DNA of 64,000 nt, taken from positions 2,357,046-2,421,045 of the forward strand of contig ML664662.1 in assembly GCA_007570785.1 (NCBI GenBank), written 5' to 3'. Position numbers and translations under genes: made by a program. Positions 10,501 to 21,944 of this stretch are shown here, in pieces (the first letter of the stretch is position 1; each line of letters begins with the position of its first letter). This DNA is from Antilocapra americana (taxonomy: Eukaryota > Chordata > Mammalia > Artiodactyla > Antilocapridae). The notes under the pieces were generated by a model that saw nothing but the letters and a program-made list of their open reading frames with translations, was not told where the DNA came from and did not search any database.

Positions 10501-11199
10501 AGCTATCTTAACTTTTTTCTAATAAAATGAATGTTTGTTCTGTTCTTAGAAGCATTTGAGGGAGGAAATTCCTTGACACTTTGGGTAAATGATTTCTGTA
10601 CTTAGCTAAGATCCTCATGGAAAGTTCCTCTGTCTCTAACCTAAAGCTCTTTCTTTTACCAAAGTAGATTTTTGTTTTGCTGTTTCTGTGATCTAAAGTA
10701 CACAGGTTACCATTTTCTGTCCTTTTTCCATGTAGTAGAAAGGTCTTAGGAAATAGTCAGATCCCTGTGTTATAAGTTAATTGGGTTGATATTAGACATT
10801 TTGCTACAGGTAGTAGTTTCAGTGATGAGGGGCCTAATCCAACCAGTAAAAAAAGACTGGGTAATAATGGAACCCACTGCATTCCAAGAGATAGGAAGAT
10901 TGTTCCAAGTCTTCTCTTCCTGGGGACAGTGATAGGTCCTATCCCCTTCTTTTATCAGTGATGGTGGGAATCTTCAGCCTTTCTTTGTGAGAAGGATGAA
11001 ACATGAAAAACAGACAGATTGTCTACATTTGCCCTTATCACTGAGGTGATTTTAACAGCTTGTATACATTTCCAAGAGCCCATTTTATCAGCAGCCTTCT
11101 CCACCTGCCTCTCACAGCTCACTTGTGAGTTCAAGATTTTCATGTCCACCCATGACTGCACATTTTCACCTGTAAGACCCACAAAGTTCCTAGAATTTA
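10501..11199. other. unique sequence, no gene recognised
   Basis: No repeat confidently recognised; 11040-11199 may belong to the following L2. Confidence 0.45.
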
Positions 11200-11735
11200 A
11201 CATATCTCAAACTCTATTTATTATCATTCCCATAACCTCCCCACAAATCTGCCCCCGTTTCTTATTTCCAGTGACAACATCTTATCCACCCAATTACAAA
11301 ATTCACAGATTTGTGAATTGTCCTTGACCCCTGCCTATCTTCACAGTCCTCAGCCTCTCCATCACTAAATCCATTCATGTCTGACTCCTGAGAACTCTCC
11401 CACACATCTCCAACTCCTCCAAAGACTACCAGAATGCACATCCTCATCATTTCCCATATCTAGCCCCCAGTCTCTGCAATCTGGAGTGATAGTCCTAAAA
11501 TCCAAAATTAATCATGCTAATTCCTCCCTTAAAATGTCTAAATTACTCCTTATCACTTTTGGGAAAGAATTCACGCTCAAGAACAGAGTGTACCAGGCCC
11601 TTCATGATGTGATGCCTGCCCACCTCTTTCATTTCCTCTCTCACCCCTCCCCTTAGATTTCCTGGTGCCTCTTCTCCAGTTACTGACACAGCAGTTCTTG
11701 CTACTCTTTGTACAGGTTTTCTCTTTGACAGGCAT
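11200..11735 (+). repeat. L2 LINE 3' region
   Basis: Pyrimidine-rich sequence with the L2 order 'aattaatcatgctaattcct', 'aaaatgtctaaattactcct', 'caggcccttcatgatgtgat' and 'ctgcccacctctttcatttc'. These correspond to the common L2 block around 'ccttcatgatctggcccctgc'. Confidence 0.7.
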
Positions 11736-12779
11736 TTTATATACTAATAATGAACATGTGGACACTAAAATTAAAAACACAATACCATTTATACTTATTC
11801 CAAAGAAAGTGAAATACTTAGGCATATACTTAACAAGACATGCACAACTTGTATGCCGAAAATTATAAAAGACTGATCAAAGAAATCAAGGAAGCCCTAA
11901 TAAATGGAAAGATATTCCATTACACGGATTAGAAGACTCCATAGAGTAAATATGTCAATTCTCTCCAAATTGTTATGTAAGTTTAATGTAATTCCTATCA
12001 AAATGTGAGCAAGATTTTTTTGATAGACATAGACAAACTTATTGTAAAATTTATATGGAAAAATACAAGTCCTGGAATAGCCAAGACAATCTTGAAAAAG
12101 AAGGATAAAGGGAGGAGTTACTATATCCAATATTAAGGCCTATTATTTAACTAGAGTAAACAAGGCAGTAGAGCATGCATGTGTGAGTGCTCAAGTGTAG
12201 TTGATTTTTGTGTGTTGATCTTATATCCTGAATCCTTGCTGAACCCACTTATGGGTTCCAGGAATTTTTCTTAGTGGGTAAACAGATATTTGGGTTAATG
12301 GAACAGTATAGAGAAACCAGAAGTAGGCCCACACAAATATGCCCAACTAATTTTTGATAAATTTGCAAAAGTAATTCAATGGAGAAAAATAGTATTTTTA
12401 GCAAACAGTGTTGCAGCAATTAGACATCCATAGGGAGGAAAAATCATATACAGAAGAAAAAAGCAACCCTTGACCTAGATCTCATACTTTATACAAAAAT
12501 TAACACAAGAGGTAAAATACAAAACTATGAAAGATTTAGAAAAAGAAAACAGCAGTTTTTAGACTTGACACCAAAAGTGCAATCGTTAAAGGAAAAATTA
12601 ATAAATTCGACCTCATCAAAATGTAAAATGTTTGTTCTACAAAACACCCCATTAAGAGGATAAAAAGACAAGCTACATACTAAGGAGAAATATTTGCCAA
12701 TCACATATTAGATACAAAGGACTAATATGTAGAATATATAAAGAACTCTCAAAACTCAACAGTAAAGAAGCAAATAGAC

Positions 12780-13072
12780 CAACTTCCCTGGTGGTACAGT
12801 GGATAAGAATCTGCCTACCAGTGCAGAGGACATGGTTTCGATCCCTGGTCTGGGAAGATTCCACAGGTCTCAGAGCAACTAATCCCATCACCACAGCTAT
12901 TGGGCCTGCGTGCTATAACTACTGAAGCCCATGCACCTAGAGCCTGTGCTCTGCAACAAGACAAGTCACCACTCACCACAACTAGAGAAAGCTCACAGGC
13001 AGCAACGAAGACCCAGTGCAGCCAAAATATAAAAATACATAATTTTAAAAAGAGAGATAATCCATAAAAAAT
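12780..13072 (+). repeat. CHR-type SINE, long form
   Basis: Begins 'acttccctggtggtacagtgg', has the B-box 'ggtttcgatccctggtctgg', and extends through 'actagagaaagctcacaggc' and 'cagcaacgaagacccagtgc' to an A-rich end. A perfect 12-bp duplication aagcaaatagac at 12768-12779 and 13073-13084 flanks it. It sits within L1 ORF2. Confidence 0.93.
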
Positions 13073-13238
13073 AAGCAAATAGACTGATTAGAAAAATGGA
13101 CAAAAGACAAGAAGATGTATTTCACCAAAAATGATAGACAGATGGCAAATAAGTACATAAATAGATGTTCAGCTTCATTAGCAACTAGGAAAATGTACAC
13201 CAAAAAACTCACAATGAGATATCACTGTTTATCTATCT

Positions 13239-13460
13239 GGGCTTCCTAGGTGGCTCAGTGGTAAAGAATCTGCCTGATAATACAAGGAGATGCAGGAAAT
13301 GTGAGCTGGATCCCTGGGTCGGGAAAATCCCCTGGAGGAGGAAATGGCAACCTACTCCAACATTCTTGCCTGGGAAATCCCATGGACAGAGGAGCCTGGT
13401 GTGCTACAGTCCATGGGGTTGCAAAGAGTCAGATGCGACTGAGCACTCCTGCATGCATAC
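13239..13460 (+). repeat. Bov-tA SINE
   Basis: Complete element with promoter start 'gggcttcctaggtggctcag'. The 8-bp target duplication atctatct lies at 13231-13238 and 13461-13468. It is the younger insertion in the L1 composite. Confidence 0.95.
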
Positions 13461-14036
13461 ATCTATCTAAAGAAGAGCTAAAATAAAGAATAATGACAAT
13501 GTCAAATACTAGCCAGGATGTGTGGTGAAAATGGATCACTCATATATTGCTGGTGAGAATGGAATATGGTTATGCTACTCTAGAAAACAATTTGACCATT
13601 TCTTATAAAACTAAACAGGCAACTAGCATATAATTCAACAATGACACTCTGGGGTGGAGTGTAAAGTTTCCAAAGAAATGGAAACTTACATTCAAATAAA
13701 AATCTGTGTATGAATATTCATAGTAATTTTATACATGATAGCCAAAATCTGTAAGCAACTCAGGCATTCTTCAACAAGTGAATGATTAAACAAACCATCA
13801 TACACCCACAGTATAGAATACTGCTCAATAATAAAAAGGAATGAACTACTGATACCTATAACAATTTGAATCACATTTGATAGAATTATGCTGAGTTTCT
13901 CACTCAGCCAATCTAAAAAGGTTACATAGTATATGATTCCATTTATATTACAAATGACAAAATTTTGAAATTTGATTTGTCAGGGGTTAAATATGGGGCA
14001 ACGTACTGAGGGGAAGAATGTAAGGGAAGCGATAGG

Positions 14037-14272
14037 GAGTTTGGGATGGACATACACACTGCTATATTTTAAATGGATAACCAAAGATGACCTACAGTAA
14101 AACACAGGGAACTCTGTTCAATGTTATGTGGCAGTCTGGATGGGAGGGGAGTTTGGGGGAGAATGGATACATGTATATATATAGCTGAGTCCTTTTCCTC
14201 TTCACCTGAAACTATCACAACATTGTTAATTGGCTACACCCCAATACAAAATAAAAAGGGTTTTAAAAAAAG
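14037..14272 (+). repeat. L1 3' UTR inserted in an older L1 3' UTR
   Basis: Runs from 'ggagtttgggatggacatac' to 'ccccaatacaaaataaaaag' plus an A-rich tail. The older 3' UTR resumes at about 14273 ('agcaaggtagagcaggatgg'). Confidence 0.8.
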
Positions 14273-14581
14273 ATAGAGCAAGGTAGAGCAGGATGGAAGT
14301 GGATACGGCAACAGAGGGATCCTTGTGGTAATGAAGCTGTTCTGTATCTTGACTGTGTGGTGAATACACAAACCTTCACGTGATAAAATTGTACAGATCT
14401 AAGTACATGCAAACACACAAATGAGTGGAAGCAAAACTGGGAAAATATAAAGACTGGTGGGCTATATCATGTCAGAATCCTGACAGTGATACTGTATGAT
14501 AGTTTTGCAAGATGTTACCATTGGGGGAAAATTAGATAAAGGGTACAGGGGATCTTTCTATTATTGTTTTAATTGTATATG

Positions 14582-14617
14582 CACAGAGTCAGACCTGACT
14601 GAAGCAACTTAGAACAT
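14582..14617 (+). repeat. Bov-A/Bov-tA 3'-end fragment
   Basis: 'gcacagagtcagacctgact' followed by 'gaagcaacttaga' equals the last ~33 bp of a Bov-A unit. It is heavily 5'-truncated. Confidence 0.6.
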
Positions 14618-14640
14618 ACACTACAATTATCTCAAAATAA

Positions 14641-14839
14641 AAATCAACTACCCTACAAATCAGAGCTTCCTCCCCACTTCCCTCCCCTCTCCCCCCTCCA
14701 CCACCCCAGCTAGTTACTAAACACTTGTCAGCATACAGATCCACTTCTCTTTGGAGAAGCAACTTTGTGTTAGTAAACCTTGGTGTAGTTTTTTTCTGAG
14801 TGCCTCACAGAAGACATAGTAGATGCTAGAGGCAATGAA
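14641..14839. other. unique sequence with a polypyrimidine tract
   Basis: About 43 bp at 14667-14709 are almost pure C/T plus a few A (runs of cttcc, cctcccc, ccccctcca). Otherwise unremarkable. Confidence 0.7.
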
Positions 14840-14940
14840 AGAGCCTGTGGCCTTGGGAGAGTAGCTTTACTTCCCTGGGCCTTTGTTTTCCTCCTCTGTA
14901 AGCTGGAGACTTAGTACTAGAGGAAAGGAAAATGAATACT
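14840..14940 (+). repeat. MIR SINE fragment
   Basis: Shows 'ccttgggagagtagctttac' and 'ccctgggcctttgttttcct' followed by 'cctctgtaagctgga'. Confidence 0.7.
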
Positions 14941-15130
14941 TACAGAGAACCTACTTTTACCTATGTCTCCTTCCTTCATCCTCTAGCAAGCCAAATGAGC
15001 CACACAGAATGAGTGTCCGAGTTTCGGATAAAGAAAGAGGCTGAGAGACATGCCTACCAGAGAAGAGAGATGTGGGTAGAATCCACATCCGGGCTCTTTT
15101 CATTACTGCCTACTGCCCTGGAAGCCTAAC
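14941..15130 (-). repeat. MIR SINE
   Basis: Reverse-orientation MIR: 'aaagaaagaggctgagagac', 'gtgggtagaatccacatccg', 'ggctcttttcattactgcct'. It lies next to a plus-strand MIR, forming an inverted pair. Confidence 0.65.
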
Positions 15131-15426
15131 CAATTCTCTGACACTAAAACCTACAAGGCAGCCTCTCCCCATGGAAAGTGAGTGGGGCAGAGAACGCCTG
15201 ACCCTCTAAGTAAGAAATGGCTGCAAAGGACAGAGCTCAGTGCCCCTGAACAGATATGGTTGCACCAGAAGCCACAGACTTCAACCAGGCCAGCCTCCCT
15301 CCATGTTCACTGTGGAGCTCCCAGGGATAGCTGCTCATTTCCTCTGGTTGATTGTTGCCTACAGTTGTCTGCAGAACAAACCCAAAACAGCCCCAAAGGC
15401 TGAGCAGTCTCCCCTTAGGGAGCAGG
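15131..15426. other. unique sequence, no gene recognised
   Basis: GC-moderate, no repeat recognised, open frames short. Confidence 0.5.
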
Positions 15427-15436
15427 CAGGGTATCA

Positions 15437-15781
15437 TGGGGGCGTCCCTGGTGGCTCAGTGGTAAAGAATCCACCTGCCAATGCAAGAGACACAGATTCA
15501 ATCCTTGGGTCGGGAAGATCCCCTGGAGAAGGAAATGGCTACCCACTCCAGTATTCTTGGCTTCCCCGGTGGCTCAGATGGTAAAAAAAAATCTGCCTGC
15601 AATGCAGGAGACCTGGGTTCAATCCCTGGGTCAGGAAGATCCCTTGGAAAAGGATATGGCAACCCACTCCAGTATTGTTGCCTGGAGAATTCCATGGACA
15701 GAGGAGCCTGGCAGGCTACTACAGTCCATGGGGTTGTAGAGAGTCAGATACAACTTAGCAACTAAATAACAACAACAACTA
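15437..15781 (+). repeat. dimeric Bov-tA SINE
   Basis: The first unit (15437-15560) ends at 'ccactccagtattcttgg' and runs straight into the promoter of a second, complete unit ('cttccccggtggctcagatgg', from about 15560) that ends in an AAC-rich tail. A 10-bp near-perfect duplication (cagggtatca/caggggatca) at 15427-15436 and 15782-15791 encloses the whole dimer, so both units inserted together. Confidence 0.92.
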
Positions 15782-15791
15782 CAGGGGATCA

Positions 15792-15989
15792 CAATCAGCA
15801 GCTGTGAGCCAAGGGAAGATGGGTGTGAATCGTGGATGAAAATGTCCAGGGGTAAAACACTGGAACTGGCTCATGCAAGAGGAAAGAAATGTCTCCTTAG
15901 GTTGGAAAGCACATTGCTCACCAAAGACTACCTTCCAACCAATCTCCTCTGTATTCTCCTCACAAACTCTACAGGTTGGCTACCCATGA
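15792..15989. other. short unique sequence
   Basis: No repeat recognised. Confidence 0.5.
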
Positions 15990-16195
15990 TGGTCACAGGC
16001 AAGGCAGTTCAGTGGTTAGAGCCCTGAGCTGGGGGCCAGCAGACATGGACTAGCCAGCCCTCTGACTTCTTCTAAGACCTTGGACGAGACATGCTCCCCA
16101 TCTGGGATTCAATGCCCTCATCTGTAAAATGAAAGGTTCGGATTAGTTGTCCCCTAGGCCTCTCTAAGCCCTGCCAGCCTTCAAGTTCAAGGTTA
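15990..16195 (+). repeat. MIR SINE
   Basis: Well-preserved MIR order: 'gcagttcagtggttagagcc', 'ccttggacgagacatgctcc', 'ccctcatctgtaaaatgaaa', 'ccctaggcctctctaagccc'. Confidence 0.85.
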
Positions 16196-18434
16196 GCTCT
16201 AAGACCTGCATGAAGGACCTGCCTGAATTTGCCACAGCTCACAAATATTATTGGAACAGAAGTCCTAGTCGAATTTCATTTTTCTTCTGAGGCTGTTTAT
16301 TGCCTAACAAAATGTACTTAGTGGTAAATTCGTGACTGTGATGTTAAGTGCAGGCTACAAACCCACAGACAAAAAAAACCCAGTTAGAGGAAGGAGGAGG
16401 AGCCCGGAGTCAGAAGAGGGAGGGCCAGGCAGAGGGTTGGGAAACCTCGAATTCACAGGAGTGTCTTATAAACACCAGCACCATTCCTTGCTTATTCACA
16501 TCGTCTGCCCTGTCTGGGTTCCGCGTGGTCTCCACTTCTTGTTAGCGTTTCAACTGCATACCAGGCCCCAGCTGGCAGTGGCTAATTGCAATCAGCAGGT
16601 GAGAAATGTAGGTTCTCCGAAAAGGAATTATCTCCAGCGCTGGGAACCATTCTGGGAAATATAACAGACCTGGGAAGAGAGGGGGAGATGTTTAAAACCT
16701 GAACTTCTGTGAAAAGCATTAATTGAAAAAGACAGCCCCGCGCACCAGGAACCCATGACTCGCTCGCCTGAAAATATAATGAAGCAACTTAGTGTGGAAG
16801 GAAAGACGGGGGAGCATTTCCATTTCTGCAAAAGCAGCTCCTGCCTCGTGCATACAAGCCTGGCCTGCCCTCTTTTTCCTAGAGACCACAAAGGCTGCCT
16901 CTTGTCGGCTCGGCTTGTACCTTGACGTTTTTCTGCCTGAGCAAAATGACTGCACCAAGCTGAGGGCTTTTCATTTGTTTTTATAAACTTTCTACTCTGG
17001 GGTGAGATGACCTGAGGAAGCAAGTTCAAAATCGGTTCACAGTCTCTCAAGGTCGCCGGATATCCAGGGGCTTACTCTGCCCAGTACCAAGTGAGATGGG
17101 GGTGGAACACGGTTGCTGCCACAGACCCTACAAGGCCATTCAGCTATTTGGGGAAACAAGTCCAGGGTCAAACAGCAAGATCTGGAGGCGCCTGTGTCCT
17201 CAGCCCCGAGAGAAGCCCCCATAAACATCCGCCTGATCACCTACGGAATCGGCTTCTGTCTGTACCTTATCAGGAAAGGGAGTGAAAAGTGTACCAGAGG
17301 GGTGATTTGAATTTCATTTTCTCACTCTGTCCCCCTGTGGGGAACGCTGCGTGGTACTGCATGCTGATTCAAAGAAAAATGTCTCTGCTTGCTGAGGTTT
17401 AAGGCCAGGTACGGGCAGCTTACATCACACTGGGCTATAGGGCACCCAGCAGACTGTCTTCGGGAAGGGGGCAGGGGGCATCACACAACAGAGGTGGGGA
17501 GGGGCTGGCCTGGCAACGTTTCTACAGCAGGCGGGTGGGATTCAGCACATGGCGACCCTTCGCTTGACTTCAGTGCTCCCATTCCATAATAAGCAAGTGA
17601 TAAGATGTGGCTTAAAACACAAAAGATTCCTTTCCCTAAAGGAATGTGAACTGGGGTTTGGAAAGGGTGGGTGGCTCAGGTATCCCTCCCTTTGGGTTGT
17701 TTGTAGGCCAAGAAGGAGGGAGTGGCTAGGCGCTGCAGCCAATCTCAGAATGAAACCCCGGTCCCTGGTGGGAGGTCAGTCTAAGGACGCACCAGCTGTG
17801 GAATCTGTCCACCTGCGAGGGCCCCACCCCCGCTCCCCAGCCACCCTGTGGGCTGAAGGAATGTCAGAGGAGAGATTAGAGTCTCAAGGGGAGGAGATAA
17901 ACAGGCCTGGAAACCTTTCAGCCTTGGAGCCAAACCCCAGGCTTTGCGATCAAAAGACAAACAAACAGCCATTCCCACTGGGTTTCTCAAACCCACTGAG
18001 CAGCACAAACGTTTCCTCCCTATAAACAAGCTCACCTGAAGAAGGTGAAGAAAACCAGACCCTGGGATCGCATGCAGTTTTTGGCAGACTCCTTAGGAGA
18101 AACTGCCACAGACAGCCTATCAAGTGCTTTTCTCACATCTCTCAGAAATAAGATATCAAAGTTTGAACATAAACCACGAAGAAACACAATCGGCCTGGTG
18201 TTTCATGCCAGCTTCCCCACCCTGACATGGGGCAGCTTTCGAAAATGAACTGCAGCCTTAGAAGCTGTTGACAGGATTTTTAGAGCAGCCAGGGAGTTGA
18301 GAAGGTAAGCAGAGAGAAGAAGCTACCAGTGGCCTCCTTTTGACAAACACTGGGCTCTATACCAGTGTTACGCCACACTAGGAGGTGCTATTCTTATCAA
18401 AGTCTATGGAGTTGTGCTTCGGGAGGTGCCAAGG
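16196..18434. other. 2.2 kb repeat-free block, candidate regulatory DNA
   Basis: The longest stretch with no recognisable repeat. It is more CpG-containing than its surroundings. The part at 16560-17000 ('gctaattgcaatcagcagg', 'aaagcattaattgaaaaag', 'gcatttccatttctgcaaaa') has the look of a conserved enhancer. The open frame at 17549-18025 (158 codons) has no recognisable domain and no codon support, so I do not call it a gene. Function is inference only. Confidence 0.35.
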
Positions 18435-18795
18435 GCGAATACAGTGCTAAGACAGACATCCAGTGAGTGTCCACAACCACGGTGAAGAGAGAGCAGGTCT
18501 CTGGCCCAGAGACGCTTACATTTGAATCAGTCATTATACAGTGTGGTAGCAATGGGAAAGGGCTGAGATTTACTGTAGGGTAGTAAGGGAAGGCTCATCG
18601 AGATGAAGTGACTTTTGAGCAAAGATGAAAAGGAGTCCTGAGAGGAGATTCTCTGGGGGAAGACTGACCCAGGTGGAGGGGATGATGAGGGCAAATGTCC
18701 TGAGATAGAAGAGTGAATGGTCGAGGCAAAGGACACCATGGGAGCCAATGGAGCTGGAGTGGAAAGAAAAGGGGCGTGGCCATAGATCCTGAATG
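18435..18795 (+). repeat. L2 LINE fragment
   Basis: Shows the L2 order 'cccagagacgcttacatttg', 'taagggaaggctcatcgaga', 'gaagtgacttttgagcaaag' and 'gatgaaaaggagtcctgaga', equivalent to the usual 'aggaggtgacatttgagctgag' region. Confidence 0.65.
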
Positions 18796-19471
18796 CAGTA
18801 GAGACTCACAGAACATCATAGCAGGTGCCCCATGCCACCCCATCAGCCACCTCTGGGGCCCTCTGAGGCTCTCTGGTTCTCTATTAACTAACAACTAATC
18901 CCTGATACAGTTCTGCTTAATTATTAACTAGGGGTAGAATTCAGCTCCACCCCTCTGACTTCCTGGACTTCAGTCCTCCTAATATTTCATTTTGGAGATG
19001 GAGACATATGGAAAGAGGGAAGGTGGCCCTCTCTTAACTCCCCAAGTCCCATGGCAAAAGGTGTCACCATGCACAGCACAATTAAATACAAGCTGGGTGA
19101 CCTTTCCTCAGCACCTTTTCCACACAAAGAATGGCAAAAGCACTGGAGAGAATTAACTGCACCCTGGACCCATCCAAAGGTGCTCAGAATCTCTTGCCCA
19201 AAGACCCAGGATTGATTGAGTGTCTATCATACTTATGTACTCTCCTCTGGCCCAAAGAGTACTGCCAATACCATCTACCCTGCACAGTGTGAGATGGGGC
19301 TTGGAGGTGAACCAGGCATTTTGATGATGAATTCTTGGCTGGATGCCCTGAAAGTTTCCTTGGCCAGACCTTCCCCACTTGCTTTTCAGCCTTTGATACT
19401 AGCATTGTACCAGGCTGCCAGAACCTGTAAACAGAGGTGACACTGGAGGCAGGAAGTTGTCCTGGAAGTCT
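18796..19471. other. unique sequence, no gene recognised
   Basis: No repeat recognised up to the gap. Confidence 0.5.
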
Positions 19472-19488
19472 AGGGCCCTGGGATCTGC

Positions 19489-19588
19489 NNNNNNNNNNNN
19501 NNNNNNNNNNNNNNNNNNNNNNNNNNNNNNNNNNNNNNNNNNNNNNNNNNNNNNNNNNNNNNNNNNNNNNNNNNNNNNNNNNNNNNNN
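19489..19588. other. assembly gap (100 N)
   Basis: Exactly 100 N, the conventional size for a gap of unknown length. The same 17 bp (agggccctgggatctgc) occur immediately left (19472-19488) and right (19589-19605). The two contigs therefore probably overlap and the true gap may be zero or negative. Confidence 1.
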
Positions 19589-19707
19589 AGGGCCCTGGGA
19601 TCTGCAGCAAACAAAGTCGTAGGACTGTATGGATTAGGGTTGTGTCTGACACAGAAACTGCTTCGAGCCTATAGAGTAAGGGATTTATGAGAGGCCAGAA
19701 GCCTCTG

Positions 19708-19922
19708 GGGGGCTTCCATGGTGGCTCAGTGGTAAAGAATCTTCCTGCCAATGCAGGAGATCTGGGTTCAGTTCCTGGGTCAGGAAGATCCCCTGGAGAA
19801 GGGCATGGCAACCCACTCCAGTATTCTGACCTGGAGAAAACCCCATAGACAGAGGAGCCTGGTGGGCTACAGTCCATAGGGTCACAAAGAGTCAAACACA
19901 ACTGAAGCAACTTTGCATGCAG
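19708..19922 (+). repeat. Bov-tA SINE
   Basis: Complete element, 'gggcttccatggtggctcag' through 'aagagtcaaacacaactgaa'. It also creates a long but meaningless minus-strand open frame joined through the N gap. Confidence 0.95.
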
Positions 19923-21944
19923 GCACACAGAACCCTCCACGGCTGCAGATGTTAAGCAGTGCTGTGGCTGCTGGCCCATGGCCCTTGTTAAGCCTGAAGA
20001 CAGAAGGGTGGGCGGGAGGGCGAGATGGGTGGCCTCTAGCACTAAGCCACACACACGCCTGCCCACCTGGGTGCTCAGGGGAGCTGCAGGGGCCACCACC
20101 CACACCAAGCATACACATGCCTGCTCCTTCCCTCCCACCTTCCAAACTGAACCCCATTTCTCTGTTGGCCCACCCAAACCATAGAGGGAAATGAGAAGAG
20201 TTCCATGTAGTTCCAGTTTGGTCACCACAGAACAAAGCCACTGCAGTGACTTTGACCTCAGGCCTGTTTCCTCGCCCACAACACCCAGGGTTTGGTCCAG
20301 AGGAAACTGTTGGGAGCATCTTTATCACAGTAACAACGTCTGTTGTTTTCCTCACTGGGCAGCCAGGTCAATCCACATTGTGTGTGGAGATACCAAGAGC
20401 GCCTAGGTACTATCTGCGATGTCAGAGCCTCCACAAGCTGGAAAAAGTCCAGTGTCTTGGCCGAAATCCTTGGACGAATTCCTTGTTCCGTGGGCGTGCA
20501 CAGATCGCCTCATTCCTGCCCCTGCCCCCAACCAGAGGCCAGGAGGATGGAGGTGGTGACAGCAGGTGACAAAGTCCGACCTCCTTCTCCAGCAATCAGG
20601 CTGAGCTGAGCGGTCCCAGGAGGTTGCAGAAAGATTCTGAGGCTGCACACAGTTCAATTAACAATCTGGACCCAAAACATATTCACTAGGGGCTCACCTT
20701 CCAGGTGATTCCAGAATGCTCTCATACAACCTAATGAAAGTTTTTCTGGGTAAATAAACATGAGCACTGTCATCTGTGAAGCACTGTCTGCAAACTATGC
20801 TCTCTGCAGACTCCACTCTTAGGGTCCCTGGAGGGGAGAGACAGGAAAAGACCAGGTACAGTAAAGACAAAGAGTTGTAAATGCAGAAAAGAAACTGAAA
20901 GAAATTAAATTGTATGGGAAGAAAGACTTTCATTTATGACCAAGGAAATGAAGAGGAGAAAGAATGCAGCCATTAAAGAGAAGGGGGGCTGGATATGATT
21001 TCTAAAACTCTGTGTTCTTATGAGAATATCCTCAAAATATAATGCTAGACGATCCCATGTCAGCATTATGTGAGATGCAAAGAAAGGAAGGAAAGGAAAG
21101 CACCAGAAGAATACCTTCCTTCAGAGCACTGCTAGGAGGAAAGAATTTTTATTTATTGTGGGACAGGGATGGTGGTACCACACTGAATGAGACCGCCATG
21201 GTCCTGAAATTACACTCTCTGGACTTCTGCCTTGTGAGACGTATGGCTGTCTGAGGGAAGAAGGACCATTTTCCCTCTACCCTTCTATGTTCTTGGCTGA
21301 GACCACCCACCACCCATGCCAGTAGTAAAAAAGATGGATTACCAGGAGTAAAACCAAACAGAAGTCTAATAAAGTGTTTACCTTCTGTATATGGGAGAGA
21401 ACCAGGAAAACTGAGTACCTCTCCCAAATGCCTCAACTCATCACCTTAAATGACATCTCTAGCTAAAAAAAAAAGATGTTGGGGATGGGAGTACCAGTTA
21501 TGAGAGGTTAAAAGGAAAAGCACGGTAAATAAGGATAAGGTTGTTCTGTAGATTTAAGTCCTTGCCTTATCTACTGATAAGAATTTCTAGAGTTTAGAGT
21601 CATCTTTCTCCTCTTGGTACACAGAGGGAGACACCCTAACAAATGGAGATTTTTCTTATAAATGTCCCTTACAAAAGGGTAACTCCTACTCTGTTTTCAA
21701 AGTTTTTCCTATGTCTGTTGTTTCTTAAAAATAATCCTTATGCCACCAAAGCATATTTTGGGGTGAGAAATTTTGCTCCCTTTCAGCTGGGGCATGTGTG
21801 ATACCTTGACCAGAGCAAGGTAGTTCACACCCCAGCCAGAGAATCTCGAAGGTGTGAAGGCAGGCCAGCAGGAGGGCCAACATGACCATAATCTAGCCTA
21901 GGGAGGAAGAGGCATGGAAGGCTTAAAACTGGGGAAGAGCTTAT
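19923..21944. other. 2 kb without recognisable repeats or genes
   Basis: Complex sequence. Overlapping open frames on both strands at 19880-20660 (up to 157 codons) have no recognisable domain and look like chance frames in GC-rich DNA. A short purine-rich patch (aaaggaaggaaaggaaag) lies at about 21080. Confidence 0.45.

Larger units (their letters stand above)
11736..14640 (+). repeat. nested L1 composite (ORF2 3' part and 3' UTR)
   Basis: Old L1 in sense orientation. ORF2-derived sequence is visible at 11760-12175 ('attccaaagaaagtgaaata', 'tggaatagccaagacaatc'), 12286-12779 ('atggaacagtatagagaaac'), 13085-13238 and 13461-13960 ('cacccacagtatagaatact'), with many stops. It is followed by a 3' UTR to about 14640. 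Interruptions are an antisense L1 patch (12195-12275), a CHR SINE (12780-13072), a Bov-tA (13239-13460) and a second L1 tail (14037-14272). The uninterrupted order shows one original element. Confidence 0.88.

Noticed and set aside
17549..18025. 158-codon open frame in repeat-free DNA
   Set aside because: No recognisable domain, a low-complexity Pro/Arg/Ser-rich translation in its middle, and no sign of start context or partner exons. Could be tested by conservation, but not supportable now.
19470..20279. 269-codon minus-strand open frame
   Set aside because: It reads through the N gap and a Bov-tA; the recognisable middle is only the SINE translated.
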